This document shows, in pieces, positions 25,801 to 35,088 of a stretch of DNA of 64,000 bases; position 1 is the first letter of the stretch; every line of letters starts with the position of its first letter. The notes under the pieces are model-generated. The model had not been told where the DNA came from. It made no database searches and was given only the letters and a program-made list of their open reading frames with translations. The translations under genes were made by a program, and so were the position numbers. The stretch is from Nitrosomonas ureae. GTDB lineage: Bacteria; Pseudomonadota; Gammaproteobacteria; Burkholderiales; Nitrosomonadaceae. The stretch covers positions 2,108,001 to 2,172,000 of the forward strand of contig NZ_CP013341.1 in NCBI RefSeq assembly GCF_001455205.1, given 5' to 3'.

Positions 25801-27399
25801 ATGTTCAAATTAAAACATATAAAAGAAAAATTAATGACTGTGTCAGCAGTGTTGTTGAGTGCTGCTGCACTCAATGTACAGGCAACGGCCACATACGATC
25901 CGGCATCGGGCATTGTTGACCTTCCCGTGGTTGAAGTTTTGAGTGGCGGATCGTCGGCATTCTACAGCGCTCAACTACAACTTGTGGGAGACGGATTGCA
26001 GTTGATTGCGGCCAATCCTATTGCACCCACAACAGGACAGCGTAACGTGTTTGACTCTGATACGAGTTCAGTGCATGTTGCTACGGTGACGGTCGGGGCC
26101 GACAGTTTTTATGCCAAGTTGAAATTGGTGCCTGGGTCGAATCCGATGAGTTTTACGATCGATCAACTGGTTAATAATGCATTTACGGGTTGTCCTAGCT
26201 TTGCGCTACCCGGCCCGACAGCGAATTCCTGCATCTTGAGCGGCACGATTACAACCAATGTCACTTTGACAAAAAACATTGTGTGGGTACTCGAGGGACC
26301 GGTCTATGTGGGCGGTGATAATACCCAAAGTGCTACCTTAACAGTTAATCCGGGGACCAATATCATCGGTCTGGATAAGGCTTATCTGTGGATCAGACGG
26401 GGTTCAAGAATTCTGGCTGAAGGTACACCGGACAATCCCATCGTCATGACGGGCGCAGTGGGTCAGGATGCAGGCGAGTGGGCCGGCCTGGTCCTGGCAG
26501 GTAATGCACCGGTTAACGGATGTAATGCAGGTGTACCCGTGTGCGAAGTTCCTTTCGAGGCGGTTACCACCGAGATTTATGGCGGTAATAATCCTGCGGA
26601 TAACAGCGGGGTGCTTAAATATGTACAAATTCTTTTTGCCGGTGATGCGGTTCGTCAGGATGAGGAGCTTAACGGCTTGACGTTTAATGGCGTGGGTTCA
26701 GGAACGATTGTTGATTACGTGCAGGTGCACGCAGGTTTGGATGACGGTATCGAAGTTTTCGGTGGCACGGTGCAAATGAAGCATCTGGTGTTGACGAACA
26801 TCCGTGACGATTCTCTCGATTGGACCAATGGCTGGCAAGGTCGTGCGCAGTTTATTTTAATCAAGCAAGCGGCGGATTCAGGTGATCGCGGGATTGAAGC
26901 TGATAACAACGAAGTCGACAATGGCAGTACTCCCCGCGCTCAGCCAATTTTGTCCAACATGACCATTCTCGGTCGAACAGGTAGTGCTGTGGAAGGTGTA
27001 TTGTTGCGTCGTGGAACCGGTGTCAATATCTGGAATTCTGTGATTGTGGGTGGATTCTCGTCATGTTTAACGATTGATGGTCCGGCAACTTTTGCCCATG
27101 CAGGTACTCCTGGCAGCTTAAGCGGCACTTTGACCATACAAAATTCATTTGTTAATTGCACCGGCAACTTTGCGGATGGCGAAGGTGCTACGTTTGCAAC
27201 AGCGGATTGGTTCTTGTCTCAATCCGAGAATCAACAGGGCGATCCTTTGCTGAGCGGTTATTTGCCAGCCTCCGGCTCACCGCTAACCTTGGGTGGAGTC
27301 GCAGTGAATGATCCTTTCTTCACCGCAGTCGATTATGTAGGTGCATTCAAGGATGAGAACGACGATTGGACCAGAGAATGGACATTTAATTTTAATTAA
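25801..27399 (+). CDS. Secreted right-handed beta-helix protein
   Basis: ATG 25801 follows GGAGGTGGG. 532 residues: signal peptide (ends NVQA), an N-terminal beta domain (~30-150), then parallel beta-helix rungs (LTVNPGTNIIG, GSRILAEGTPDNPIVMTGA, LKYVQILFAGD, VDYVQVHAGLDDGIEVFGG, MKHLVLTNIRDDSLDWTNGW). Relatives are surface or periplasmic proteins found beside TonB-dependent receptors in other proteobacteria. The PhoB box upstream and the PhoX-like and pst genes downstream suggest a role in phosphorus capture, which is inference. Terminator follows. Confidence 0.8.
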   Translation: MFKLKHIKEKLMTVSAVLLSAAALNVQATATYDPASGIVDLPVVEVLSGGSSAFYSAQLQLVGDGLQLIAANPIAPTTGQRNVFDSDTSSVHVATVTVGADSFYAKLKLVPGSNPMSFTIDQLVNNAFTGCPSFALPGPTANSCILSGTITTNVTLTKNIVWVLEGPVYVGGDNTQSATLTVNPGTNIIGLDKAYLWIRRGSRILAEGTPDNPIVMTGAVGQDAGEWAGLVLAGNAPVNGCNAGVPVCEVPFEAVTTEIYGGNNPADNSGVLKYVQILFAGDAVRQDEELNGLTFNGVGSGTIVDYVQVHAGLDDGIEVFGGTVQMKHLVLTNIRDDSLDWTNGWQGRAQFILIKQAADSGDRGIEADNNEVDNGSTPRAQPILSNMTILGRTGSAVEGVLLRRGTGVNIWNSVIVGGFSSCLTIDGPATFAHAGTPGSLSGTLTIQNSFVNCTGNFADGEGATFATADWFLSQSENQQGDPLLSGYLPASGSPLTLGGVAVNDPFFTAVDYVGAFKDENDDWTREWTFNFN

Positions 27400-27486
27400 T
27401 TAATATGCGTTTGTCTTGAATACTTTGTTGCTGTTACGCATGCATTGAAGTTTTCGATCAGTAGCACCAACTTGTTCGTGGAGAAG

Positions 27487-27527
27487 AAATCGCTGGATTT
27501 GCCTTTCGGGGTACCAGCGATTTTTTT
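27487..27527 (+). terminator. Rho-independent terminator after beta-helix gene
   Basis: 10-bp stem AAATCGCTGG/CCAGCGATTT (27487-27496 with 27514-27523), 17-base loop, ending in a run of seven T. Confidence 0.85.
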
Positions 27528-27529
27528 AT

Positions 27530-27637
27530 TTAAGGGCATCTCTAGAAATCGCAAATTTGCGAGCATTCGTTCTGCGGATCCCCAGCTTACCCCGTCTCGT
27601 CTTGTTTAGAACTCTGAATGATTAGAGGCAACCTTAA
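27530..27637. mobile_element. Possible 108-bp MITE or insertion-sequence remnant
   Basis: Ends are imperfect inverted repeats: TTAAGGGCATCTCTA at 27530-27544 and TAGAGGCAACCTTAA at 27623-27637, matching at 11 of 15 positions. GGGCATCTCTA-type ends resemble termini of IS5-like elements as far as I recall. No coding capacity inside. Confidence 0.4.
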
Positions 27638-27681
27638 GAATAATTCGGAGAGGCTGAACCGGTTGGTACTAGCGAGTCTCA

Positions 27682-27732
27682 ACGACATCAAGCATTCATG
27701 AAAAATTCATTTAGTTGACATCAGCGCTTCAT
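27682..27732 (+). promoter_or_regulatory. Weak tandem PhoB-like sites before phoX-like gene
   Basis: ACGACATCAAGCATTCAT (27682-27699) and TTGACATCAGCGCTTCAT (27715-27732) resemble each other and lie 33 bases apart (three 11-base PhoB steps), but match the Pho box at only 11 and 10 of 18 positions. Confidence 0.25.
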
Positions 27733-27819
27733 ATTAGGTCGATATAGTTGCGGCAGTGACGACAGTAAACTGATTGTCCGGCGATAAATCAAATGTAATT
27801 TAATTTTCAGGAGAAATTC

Positions 27820-29145
27820 ATGAATAAATCAACTTGGGCACTACCGGTTTGTGCCGTGTTGACTACATGGGTTTATGCTGAAGCGGTGCTGGTAGATGGT
27901 CCCATGAGTTTCAAACCAATCGCAGCTTCTGCTTATGAGCAAACAACAACCGATCCACGCATTCTCGATAGCGAGCCGTGGGTTATTCCCAAAGGTTTTA
28001 CGCAACATATTATTGCAGACGAGCGTCATCTGGATATTTATCCTGGATCGAATGATTTACCCGACATGAATACCGTCAATGAAACGGGAAAACATGCGGG
28101 CCGCTATTTATATCGTACCCATGAAGTGCGACCCGATCTTGCGCCTTATGCCGGGGGCGCCGTTTCCATTGTGGATTTGCAAACCGGCAAGGCTGATATT
28201 CTGGCGCAACGTCATGATTGGGAAGGGCTGGATGGTTTGGTGTGGACGCCCTGGCAGACACTTCTTTTCGCGGAGGAAACCATATCAGCCGCCCTGCCTG
28301 ATCCTGAGGCACCTGATGCAGAAAGCGGCATGTTATACGAAATAATATTCGCCAAGAACGATCCGACCACCGCAGCAGAAATCAAAGTTCGGCCCATGTT
28401 GGGATCACTCTCTCATGAAGGTATTGAAATTGACGATGAAGGCAACGTCTACGTTATCGATGAAACTAAAACGGGTTCCATTTACAAATTTGTACCGCAC
28501 ACCTATGGTGATTTGAGCAGGGGTCAGCTATATGTTTTACGCGTGAAAAACGGTGTCAAAACCGGCGAGGCTGAATGGATTGCGCTGGATATGAATCAAG
28601 TGCAGGTCAATGCCAGGGTTGCTGCTCAAGCTGTAGGCGCTACACCTTTTTGCCGCCCGGAGGATTTGGAGCGTATCGAGCATACTTTGTTTGCAGCATT
28701 GACCTGTGAGGATGCTAACGATCCGATCAACACTAATGGCCCTGGTGCAATATTGGCTATTAAACTGGCAGCCATTCCGATAGTGAGCTATTTCGTCCAG
28801 CCTGGCGTGAATGTACCCTATGAAGTTAAGCCCACAAGTACAGCCATTGGTGTAACCGGGTTCATGCGACCCGACAATCTGGCGCGCAGCCCGGACGGTA
28901 AGTTATGGATTGTTGAGGATAACCCCAACAGTGATATCTGGGTTGCGTTGCCGGATGAAGATGGGGATGGTTTCAGTGATGGTGTGTATTTATTTGCTTC
29001 ATTGAAAGATGCTGCTGCGGAAGGTACCGGTATCTATTTTGGTAAGGATCCGCATACGTTGTTTGTAAACATCCAGCATTCCGGTACCGGAAATGACAAG
29101 ACCATGATCATTACCAATAAACGGTTGGATCCGGTCGGGGAATAA
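27820..29145 (+). CDS. PhoX-like (DUF839) secreted phosphatase
   Basis: ATG 27820 after CAGGAG. 441 residues with an N-terminal Sec-type signal (ends YAEA). Family motifs in order: EGLDGLVWTPW, SHEGIEIDDEGNVYVIDE, CRPEDLE, RPDNLARSPDGKLWIVEDN and FVNIQHSG, characteristic of the PhoX/DUF839 beta-propeller phosphatases that use calcium and iron to release phosphate from organic esters outside the inner membrane. It is shorter than classical PhoX and lacks a twin-arginine signal, so activity is inferred from family. Its place upstream of pstSCAB supports a phosphate role. Confidence 0.83.
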   Translation: MNKSTWALPVCAVLTTWVYAEAVLVDGPMSFKPIAASAYEQTTTDPRILDSEPWVIPKGFTQHIIADERHLDIYPGSNDLPDMNTVNETGKHAGRYLYRTHEVRPDLAPYAGGAVSIVDLQTGKADILAQRHDWEGLDGLVWTPWQTLLFAEETISAALPDPEAPDAESGMLYEIIFAKNDPTTAAEIKVRPMLGSLSHEGIEIDDEGNVYVIDETKTGSIYKFVPHTYGDLSRGQLYVLRVKNGVKTGEAEWIALDMNQVQVNARVAAQAVGATPFCRPEDLERIEHTLFAALTCEDANDPINTNGPGAILAIKLAAIPIVSYFVQPGVNVPYEVKPTSTAIGVTGFMRPDNLARSPDGKLWIVEDNPNSDIWVALPDEDGDGFSDGVYLFASLKDAAAEGTGIYFGKDPHTLFVNIQHSGTGNDKTMIITNKRLDPVGE

Positions 29146-29176
29146 TCACTTAACACGCTTACATTAGGAGCCATGC

Positions 29177-29440
29177 ATGAAAATTGATAATTTACTGGTG
29201 CGAGTAGCTGCATCCATGGGTTTCGTGTTGTTGAGTATCATCACCAGCATTGCATTTTATGAGCTGACCGTGGATTGGGGAAGTATTTCAGGCTTGTTTA
29301 TGGGGCTTTATCTTTATTCTGCCTATTTATTGTTTGGCATTATTTGCAATAAGCCTGGAAATAAAATACATCGCTTTAATACGAAACCTTCGTCGAAAAA
29401 TAAACCCTCGGTATCACGTAATAAAATTTATGAATATTAA
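29177..29440 (+). CDS. Small inner-membrane protein, 87 aa
   Basis: ATG 29177 follows AGGAG. Two hydrophobic helices (VRVAASMGFVLLSIITSIAFY and LFMGLYLYSAYLLFGIIC) and a basic tail (KPGNKIHRFNTKPSSKNKPS). Lies 31 bases after the PhoX-like gene and is probably co-transcribed. No recognised family. Confidence 0.65.
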   Translation: MKIDNLLVRVAASMGFVLLSIITSIAFYELTVDWGSISGLFMGLYLYSAYLLFGIICNKPGNKIHRFNTKPSSKNKPSVSRNKIYEY

Positions 29441-29678
29441 AATTGTGTATTCATCGTGCTGCCGTAATTTCTTCTCAAGAAAATTTCTATGCTTCCCTCT
29501 CGATGCATTGGAAAATAACCGCTTAACCCAAGCACTTGGATGGTTTAAAGTGTCACAACAATCCTGGAGATCGTGGGCGTGTTGAATTGGGTTCTATGTT
29601 TTACTATCTTCTAACTGCTTTTCCTCTCAGCCTGCTATTTGCCTGCAGTTACTGAGAGGATTCTCAAAAGCAATCTAT
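29441..29678. other. Non-coding region before the pst operon
   Basis: Contains a possible hairpin CCTCTCAG/CTGAGAGG (29623-29630 with 29652-29659, 21-base loop) that may end the preceding transcript. No gene seen. Confidence 0.4.
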
Positions 29679-29696
29679 TTGTCATCACTCTGTCAC
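29679..29696 (+). promoter_or_regulatory. PhoB box of the pst operon
   Basis: TTGTCATCACTCTGTCAC matches CTGTCATAWAWCTGTCAY at about 15 of 18 positions. A -10-like TAAGAT starts at 29707, ten bases on, as in PhoB-dependent promoters. Confidence 0.8.
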
Positions 29697-29754
29697 ATCA
29701 AGTGATTAAGATTTCATCTTATTCCAGATCTAGGTTCGCGATAGGAGCATTCAA

Positions 29755-30804
29755 ATGAGATTGCACTTTTTTCATGTATTGGCAGCTACTACAGCGCTAT
29801 TGTGTACAGCGATTGCTACCGCCGCTGATATTACCGGTGCGGGCGCCACCTTTCCTTATCCGATTTATGCCAAGTGGGCGGATAAGTATCATAAAGAGAC
29901 AGGCATCCGACTGAATTATCAATCCATTGGTTCCGGTGGCGGTATCAAGCAAATCAAGGCCAGGACTGTGGATTTCGGGGCATCTGACAAGCCTCTGACA
30001 CGGGAAGAGCTGGAGAAGGATGGCTTGACACAATTTCCGACGGTGCTGGGTGGCGTTGTGCCCATTACCAATCTTGAAGGAATCGAGGAGGGTCAGGTTA
30101 AATTAACCGGAAAAGTTTTGGCCGATATCTTCCTGGGAAAAATCAAGCGTTGGAATGATGCATCCATTGCTGCACTAAATGAGGGCATTGTTTTACCCGC
30201 CAGCAATATCGCGATCGTTCATCGCGCGGATGGCTCCGGTACTACTTTCCTATTTACTGATTATTTAAGTAAAGTGAGCCCGGAATGGAAAACTAAAGTA
30301 GGTGCAGCGACTTCAGTGGCCTGGCCAACAGGTACTGGTGGGAAAGGCAATGAAGGCGTGGCCAATTTCGTGAAGCGAATCAAGAATTCGATTGGTTATG
30401 TCGAGGCGGCTTACGTAAAACAAAACAAACTGCATTATGTGCAGCTGCAAAATTTGGCAGGTCATTATGTATTGCCTACCGAAGAGAGTTTTAGGGCTTC
30501 CGCTGCTAATGCTGAATGGGATAAAGATTCCGGATTTTACGAAATTCTTACTGATAAACCAGGCTCAGGCAGTTGGCCGATTACCGGCGCTACTTTTATT
30601 CTAATGCACAAATCTCAGAGTAAACCGGCGCAAGCAATGCAAGTATTAAAGTTTTTTGAGTGGGCCTATGCGCATGGCAATCTTACGGCGCTGGAATTGG
30701 ATTATATTCCGCTGCCCGACAATCTGGTTGCTTTGATTAAAACCTCGTGGGAAGCCAATATCAAAGGTAAAGATGGTCGCGCGATATACACGGTTAGCGA
30801 GTAG
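29755..30804 (+). CDS. pstS: Phosphate ABC transporter substrate-binding protein PstS
   Basis: ATG 29755 after TAGGAG. 349 residues: signal peptide (ends ATAA), then ITGAGATFPYPIYAKWADKYHK, SIGSGGGIKQI and VHRADGSGTTFLFTDYLS, the phosphate-contact segments of PstS. Periplasmic high-affinity phosphate binder feeding PstCAB. It follows a good PhoB box and leads the pstSCAB operon. Confidence 0.96.
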   Translation: MRLHFFHVLAATTALLCTAIATAADITGAGATFPYPIYAKWADKYHKETGIRLNYQSIGSGGGIKQIKARTVDFGASDKPLTREELEKDGLTQFPTVLGGVVPITNLEGIEEGQVKLTGKVLADIFLGKIKRWNDASIAALNEGIVLPASNIAIVHRADGSGTTFLFTDYLSKVSPEWKTKVGAATSVAWPTGTGGKGNEGVANFVKRIKNSIGYVEAAYVKQNKLHYVQLQNLAGHYVLPTEESFRASAANAEWDKDSGFYEILTDKPGSGSWPITGATFILMHKSQSKPAQAMQVLKFFEWAYAHGNLTALELDYIPLPDNLVALIKTSWEANIKGKDGRAIYTVSE

Positions 30805-30820
30805 CTCATGAAAATAACAT

Positions 30821-31816
30821 GTGTCTAGCCATTACAGTTATATACAACGATCAATGCCAAAAATTATTTCCATAGCAAAGCTAAAAAGGCAACAGCTACT
30901 GGATCAGTTATTTCAAAAAACAACGTGGTTTTTTACCGTGATCGTTTTAGTTCTGCTGGTTGCGCTGATAGGTTCGCTTGTCGTGGGCAGCCTGCCTACC
31001 ATTAAGACTTTTGGTTTTAACTTTCTTATTAGTTCGGAGTGGAATCCGGTTACAGAGCAATTCGGCGCGTTGGTGCCGATTGTGGGCACTTTGGTTACCG
31101 CAATCATTGCACTGTCGATCGGTATTCCCGTGAGCTTCGGTATCGCACTGTTCCTGACGGAACTATCCCCCCCGTGGTTGCGCCGCCCGCTTGGAACGGC
31201 GATAGAACTCCTGGCCGGAATTCCCAGCATTATTTACGGCATGTGGGGTTTGTTTGTATTTGCCCCGTTTTTTGCCGCCACAGTGCAACCTTGGTTGCAG
31301 AATACTTTAGGAGATTTACCGGGCATTGGATTTTTGTTTGAAGGCGCTTTTATGGGAATAGGCATGTTAGCTGCCGGCATTATACTGGCAATCATGGTGA
31401 TTCCTTTTATCGCTGCCGTCATGCGTGATGTGTTCGAGATTGTGCCTTCCATGCTAAAGGAATCAGCCTATGCTTTTGGTGCCACGACCTGGGAAGTGAT
31501 CTGGAATGTGGTCTTGCCCTATACCAAAAGCGGTGTTATCGGCGGGATTATGCTCGGGCTTGGACGAGCATTAGGTGAAACCATGGCGGTTACGTTTGTG
31601 ATTGGTAACGCACATCAGTTACACGCTTCCCTTTTTATGCCCGGAAACAGCATTGCTTCGGCGTTGGCCAATGAATTCACCGAAGCTGACGGGGAATTGT
31701 ATACCTCGGCTTTGATTGAGTTGGGTTTGATTCTGTTCTTTATCACCTTTGTAGTGTTGGCTTGTTCCAAGCTGTTGTTAATACAGTTGAAAAAACGAGA
31801 AGGTGTTGCTACGTAG
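30821..31816 (+). CDS. pstC: Phosphate ABC transporter permease PstC
   Basis: 331 residues from a GTG at 30821; ATG 30854 (MPKIISIAKLK) is an equally possible start, neither has a clear ribosome binding site. Six membrane helices with the ABC permease EAA-type loop (MLKESAYAFGATTWEVIWNV, then LGLGRALGETMAV). One half of the inner-membrane channel with PstA. Confidence 0.94.
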   Translation: MSSHYSYIQRSMPKIISIAKLKRQQLLDQLFQKTTWFFTVIVLVLLVALIGSLVVGSLPTIKTFGFNFLISSEWNPVTEQFGALVPIVGTLVTAIIALSIGIPVSFGIALFLTELSPPWLRRPLGTAIELLAGIPSIIYGMWGLFVFAPFFAATVQPWLQNTLGDLPGIGFLFEGAFMGIGMLAAGIILAIMVIPFIAAVMRDVFEIVPSMLKESAYAFGATTWEVIWNVVLPYTKSGVIGGIMLGLGRALGETMAVTFVIGNAHQLHASLFMPGNSIASALANEFTEADGELYTSALIELGLILFFITFVVLACSKLLLIQLKKREGVAT

Positions 31817-31824
31817 AGGTTTGT

Positions 31825-32670
31825 ATGATTCCGATCTATACTCGAAGACGCATGATCAATATTCTTCATCTGACTTTCTCTGTCTTGGCTATGATCTTTG
31901 GCCTGTTCTGGTTGTTCTGGATATTGTTTGTCCTGATCGGAAAGGGACTGGATGGCATCAGTGTCGCGCTTTTTACCGAAATGACACCAGCGCCGGGCGG
32001 TGCGGGTGGATTGCTCAACGCGATTATTGGCAGCTTGATGATGGTAACACTGGCCACTTTGATCGGTACCCCGATGGGTATCCTGGCGGGCACCTATTTG
32101 GCTGAGTTTGGTCAGCACGGCTGGTTAGCCTTAGTGACCCGTTTTATTAACGATATTTTGCTATCTGCACCGTCTATCGTTATCGGATTGTTTGTTTATA
32201 CCGTCTATGTGGCCAGGGTTGGCCATTTTTCCGGCTGGGCGGGCGCTCTGGCGCTGTCAATCATTGTCATTCCGGTTGTCGTGCGTACCACGGAGGATAT
32301 GTTGCGACTTGTTCCGGACAGCCTTCGTGAAGCAGCAGCAGCTTTAGGCGCGCCACCATGGAAAGTGGTTACGCTGGTGACCTGGCGTGCTTCCGAAGTA
32401 GGCATATTGACCGGTGTGCTGCTGGCAATTGCGCGTATCAGTGGAGAAACTGCGCCGTTGCTTTTCACGGCGCTGAATAATCAGTTCTGGACTGTGGACA
32501 TGAATCAACCGATGGCAAATTTGCCGGTAGTGATATTCCAGTTTGCCATGAGTCCGTATGAATCATGGCAGGAATTGGCATGGGCTGGAGCATTGTTGAT
32601 TACATTGAGCGTTTTGGGGCTCAATATCATTGCGCGCTTTTTCTTGCGCAAGAATAAATTGCCGGTCTGA
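31825..32670 (+). CDS. pstA: Phosphate ABC transporter permease PstA
   Basis: ATG 31825 (281 aa) is chosen because TAGAGG lies six bases before it and it begins after the pstC stop; the open frame extends back to 31762 inside pstC. Six helices and the EAA loop (SLREAAAALGAPPWKVVTLV, then AIARISGETAPLLF). Partner of PstC in phosphate import. Confidence 0.94.
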   Translation: MIPIYTRRRMINILHLTFSVLAMIFGLFWLFWILFVLIGKGLDGISVALFTEMTPAPGGAGGLLNAIIGSLMMVTLATLIGTPMGILAGTYLAEFGQHGWLALVTRFINDILLSAPSIVIGLFVYTVYVARVGHFSGWAGALALSIIVIPVVVRTTEDMLRLVPDSLREAAAALGAPPWKVVTLVTWRASEVGILTGVLLAIARISGETAPLLFTALNNQFWTVDMNQPMANLPVVIFQFAMSPYESWQELAWAGALLITLSVLGLNIIARFFLRKNKLPV

Positions 32671-32732
32671 AGATTTTTTACCGCCAATTACCGGATTACT
32701 GATGAAAAGACAGATACATAAAACAACAGGTA

Positions 32733-33611
32733 ATGAATATGAGAAACCAGCAAATATTGTTCTACAGTAAATTATTGGGATCGCACGAGCATCCGCAAAT
32801 TACGGAAGAAGTGTCTGAATTTAAGGCTACGATGAATACCAATCAAGCAAAACGAGATGATGCCAAAGTGACCATCAACGATTTAAACTTTTACTATGGC
32901 AGGCACCATGCACTCAAGTCAGTCAGTATGAATATTCTGGAGAAAAAGATTACCGCATTTATTGGCCCCTCCGGCTGCGGAAAATCGACATTATTGCGTA
33001 CGCTCAACCGCATGTATCAACTTTACCCCAGCCAGGTGGCTCGGGGCGAGATTATGGTGGATGGCGTCAATATTCTTGATAAGAATCACGATATCAATAT
33101 CCTGCGCGCTAAGATGGGTATGGTATTTCAGAAACCGACGCCTTTTCCTATGTCCATTTTTGATAATGTGATATTTGGCGTGAAGTTATATGAAAGCTTA
33201 AACCGTAGCGAATTAATGGAACGAGTCGAATGGGCATTACGCAAAGCCGCGCTATGGGAGGAAGTTAAGGATAAGCTGAATCAAAGTGGCATGAGTCTTT
33301 CCGGCGGGCAGCAACAACGCTTGTGTATTGCCCGCACCATTGCCGTGAAACCCGAAGTGGTGTTGCTCGACGAACCAACTTCAGCGCTGGATCCGATTTC
33401 CACCGCGCATATTGAAGAGCTTATTTTTCAACTTAAACAAGATTACACCATCGTTATTGTCACACATAATATGCAGCAGGCAGCACGCGTTTCCGATTTT
33501 ACTGCTTATATGTATTTAGGGAAATTAGTCGAATTCGGTGAAACAGATACGATTTTCACCACGCCCAAAGAGAAAGCTACCGAGGATTACATTACGGGTA
33601 AGTTTGGTTGA
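32733..33611 (+). CDS. pstB: Phosphate ABC transporter ATP-binding protein PstB
   Basis: 292 residues. Walker A GPSGCGKST, PstB-typical FQKPTPFPMSIFDNV, signature LSGGQQQRLCIARTIA, Walker B VVLLDEPTSALDP and the switch histidine in VTHNMQQAARVSD. A ~45-residue N-terminal extension precedes the domain; an internal ATG (MNTNQAKR) could be an alternative start. Couples ATP hydrolysis to phosphate uptake. No phoU follows, unlike many pst operons. Confidence 0.96.
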   Translation: MNMRNQQILFYSKLLGSHEHPQITEEVSEFKATMNTNQAKRDDAKVTINDLNFYYGRHHALKSVSMNILEKKITAFIGPSGCGKSTLLRTLNRMYQLYPSQVARGEIMVDGVNILDKNHDINILRAKMGMVFQKPTPFPMSIFDNVIFGVKLYESLNRSELMERVEWALRKAALWEEVKDKLNQSGMSLSGGQQQRLCIARTIAVKPEVVLLDEPTSALDPISTAHIEELIFQLKQDYTIVIVTHNMQQAARVSDFTAYMYLGKLVEFGETDTIFTTPKEKATEDYITGKFG

Positions 33612-33809
33612 TTTGCGGCGTAGAGAATGAATGTATAACCAAAACAGACTTTTGTTAACTCGCGGTGCGTCTTGGTTTCTATACACGGATGTGCAGCAGT
33701 CTCTATGGTAGTGTCAGTTGCACGTATGGCTGCTTGCTTTGGTTTTTTACTTATTGCTTGCGGTCAATTCTTTCGATACGTACCATTTATAACCGGGTGC
33801 ATTTATATC

Positions 33810-34358
33810 TCATAACGCTTGATAATGAACCTCAATCACCTCCAGTTCTTCCACCCCACCCGGAGTATGCAACGTCACCACATCACCTTCATGAGCCTTG
33901 AGCAACGCCTTGGCCAACGGTGAAATCCAACTGATGCGACCACACCCGGGCTCCGCTTCGTCCATGCCAACAATACTGTAAGTTTGTTTCTCGTTTTGGG
34001 CATTACAGACTGTTACAGTAGCGCCAAAAAAAACCTGATCGCATTCGCCACGCTGTGAGGGATCAACTATCTCTGCACTATCCAGACGTCTGGATAAGAA
34101 ACGCAAGCGGCGATCAATTTCACGCAAGCGCTTTTTACCGTAAATGTAATCACCATTTTCTGAACGATCCCCGTTGGAAGCCGCCCAGGTAATAGTTTTT
34201 ACCAATTCCGGGCGTTCCACTTTCCACAACTGATCGAATTCATCCCTCAATCGTTGATACCCGCCTGGCGTAATGTAATTCTTTATACTCTGCGGTAATT
34301 TCGGTGTGTCGTCCAGGTCATCGTCGTCTTCGTTTTCCTTGGTAAATGCCTTACTCAT
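33810..34358 (-). CDS. greB: Transcription elongation factor GreB
   Basis: 182 residues: an acidic N-terminal extension (EDDDDLDD), a GreA/GreB coiled-coil (TPGGYQRLRDEFDQLWKVER through SRRLDSAEIV, with the acidic-tip NGDRSENGDYIYGKKRLREID segment typical of GreB) and the FKBP-like C-terminal domain (SPLAKALLKAHEGDVVTLHTP). Enters the RNA polymerase secondary channel and stimulates transcript cleavage in backtracked complexes. Confidence 0.94.
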   Translation of the reverse strand: MSKAFTKENEDDDDLDDTPKLPQSIKNYITPGGYQRLRDEFDQLWKVERPELVKTITWAASNGDRSENGDYIYGKKRLREIDRRLRFLSRRLDSAEIVDPSQRGECDQVFFGATVTVCNAQNEKQTYSIVGMDEAEPGCGRISWISPLAKALLKAHEGDVVTLHTPGGVEELEVIEVHYQAL

Positions 34359-34527
34359 ACTTAAAAGTCTTCACGAGAAATTTTGCGTGGAACTTATTCT
34401 TTAATAAAACCGATTCAGCTACTGAATGATTTGAATGCCATGCCGCCAATGATGCGTATTCGTGCTAAATACTCCCGGTTGTTCCTTAGTCATTAACCAC
34501 CTGCCGGAGGTCGGTGTTATATAGGTA

Positions 34528-35088
34528 TTAGTAATAGCCTCTATTCTTGACTAAGAGCGTATTGGCCACAGTACTGTCAACAATGGCGTCAACTTTCTCT
34601 AATGCCTTTCTGCCCAACAGCAATGGTGTTGAGAAACGGGAACGATCAATCAGATTGACCATGATGTTATAGGGTTTGCCATCAAAATGAATTTGTATCT
34701 TTACGACAGGACGTGAATGATATTTTTGAGCTTGAGTACCATCAATGGCACGTCTTTTTATTTTTGAATAGCGAACAATCGGTAAATTGTAGTGGAGTGT
34801 CTGTTCCAATTCGGGATGAGAGACTTTAAACTTCACATACGCTTCACCTTCTTTTTCGTATAAATGAATATCTGTTGCGGATATTGAAGCAGTTTCCGCA
34901 CCTGTATCCAGCTTTGCCGTCAGCGTAACCTCGTCAGGTGCCAGCGTTACCGGTTCAAGATAGCCATAAACGGATTTATTTGCTGTAACAGGCGTTGCGG
35001 TCAGAAAAAGAACTGCGCTTATCAGCAGCAGAAAATTAAAATAAAACGGATAGGTTTTTTGTGATTTCATAACAAGTATATTTTTCAT
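34528..35088 (-). CDS. Retropepsin-like aspartic protease family protein (RimB/Zn_protease type)
   Basis: 186 residues with a hydrophobic N-terminus (FNFLLLISAVLFLTATPVTA), probably a signal peptide, so likely periplasmic. The motif KLDTGAETASISA is the D-T-G active-site motif of retropepsin-like proteins annotated as putative ATP-dependent zinc proteases (DUF/pfam Zn_protease). LLLGRKALEKV near the end fits the same family. ATG 35070 is an alternative start. Enzymatic target unknown. Confidence 0.82.
   Translation of the reverse strand: MKNILVMKSQKTYPFYFNFLLLISAVLFLTATPVTANKSVYGYLEPVTLAPDEVTLTAKLDTGAETASISATDIHLYEKEGEAYVKFKVSHPELEQTLHYNLPIVRYSKIKRRAIDGTQAQKYHSRPVVKIQIHFDGKPYNIMVNLIDRSRFSTPLLLGRKALEKVDAIVDSTVANTLLVKNRGYY

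Noticed and set aside
29755..33611. Expected phoU after pstB
   Set aside because: Looked for but the next 200 bases are non-coding and greB follows on the other strand.
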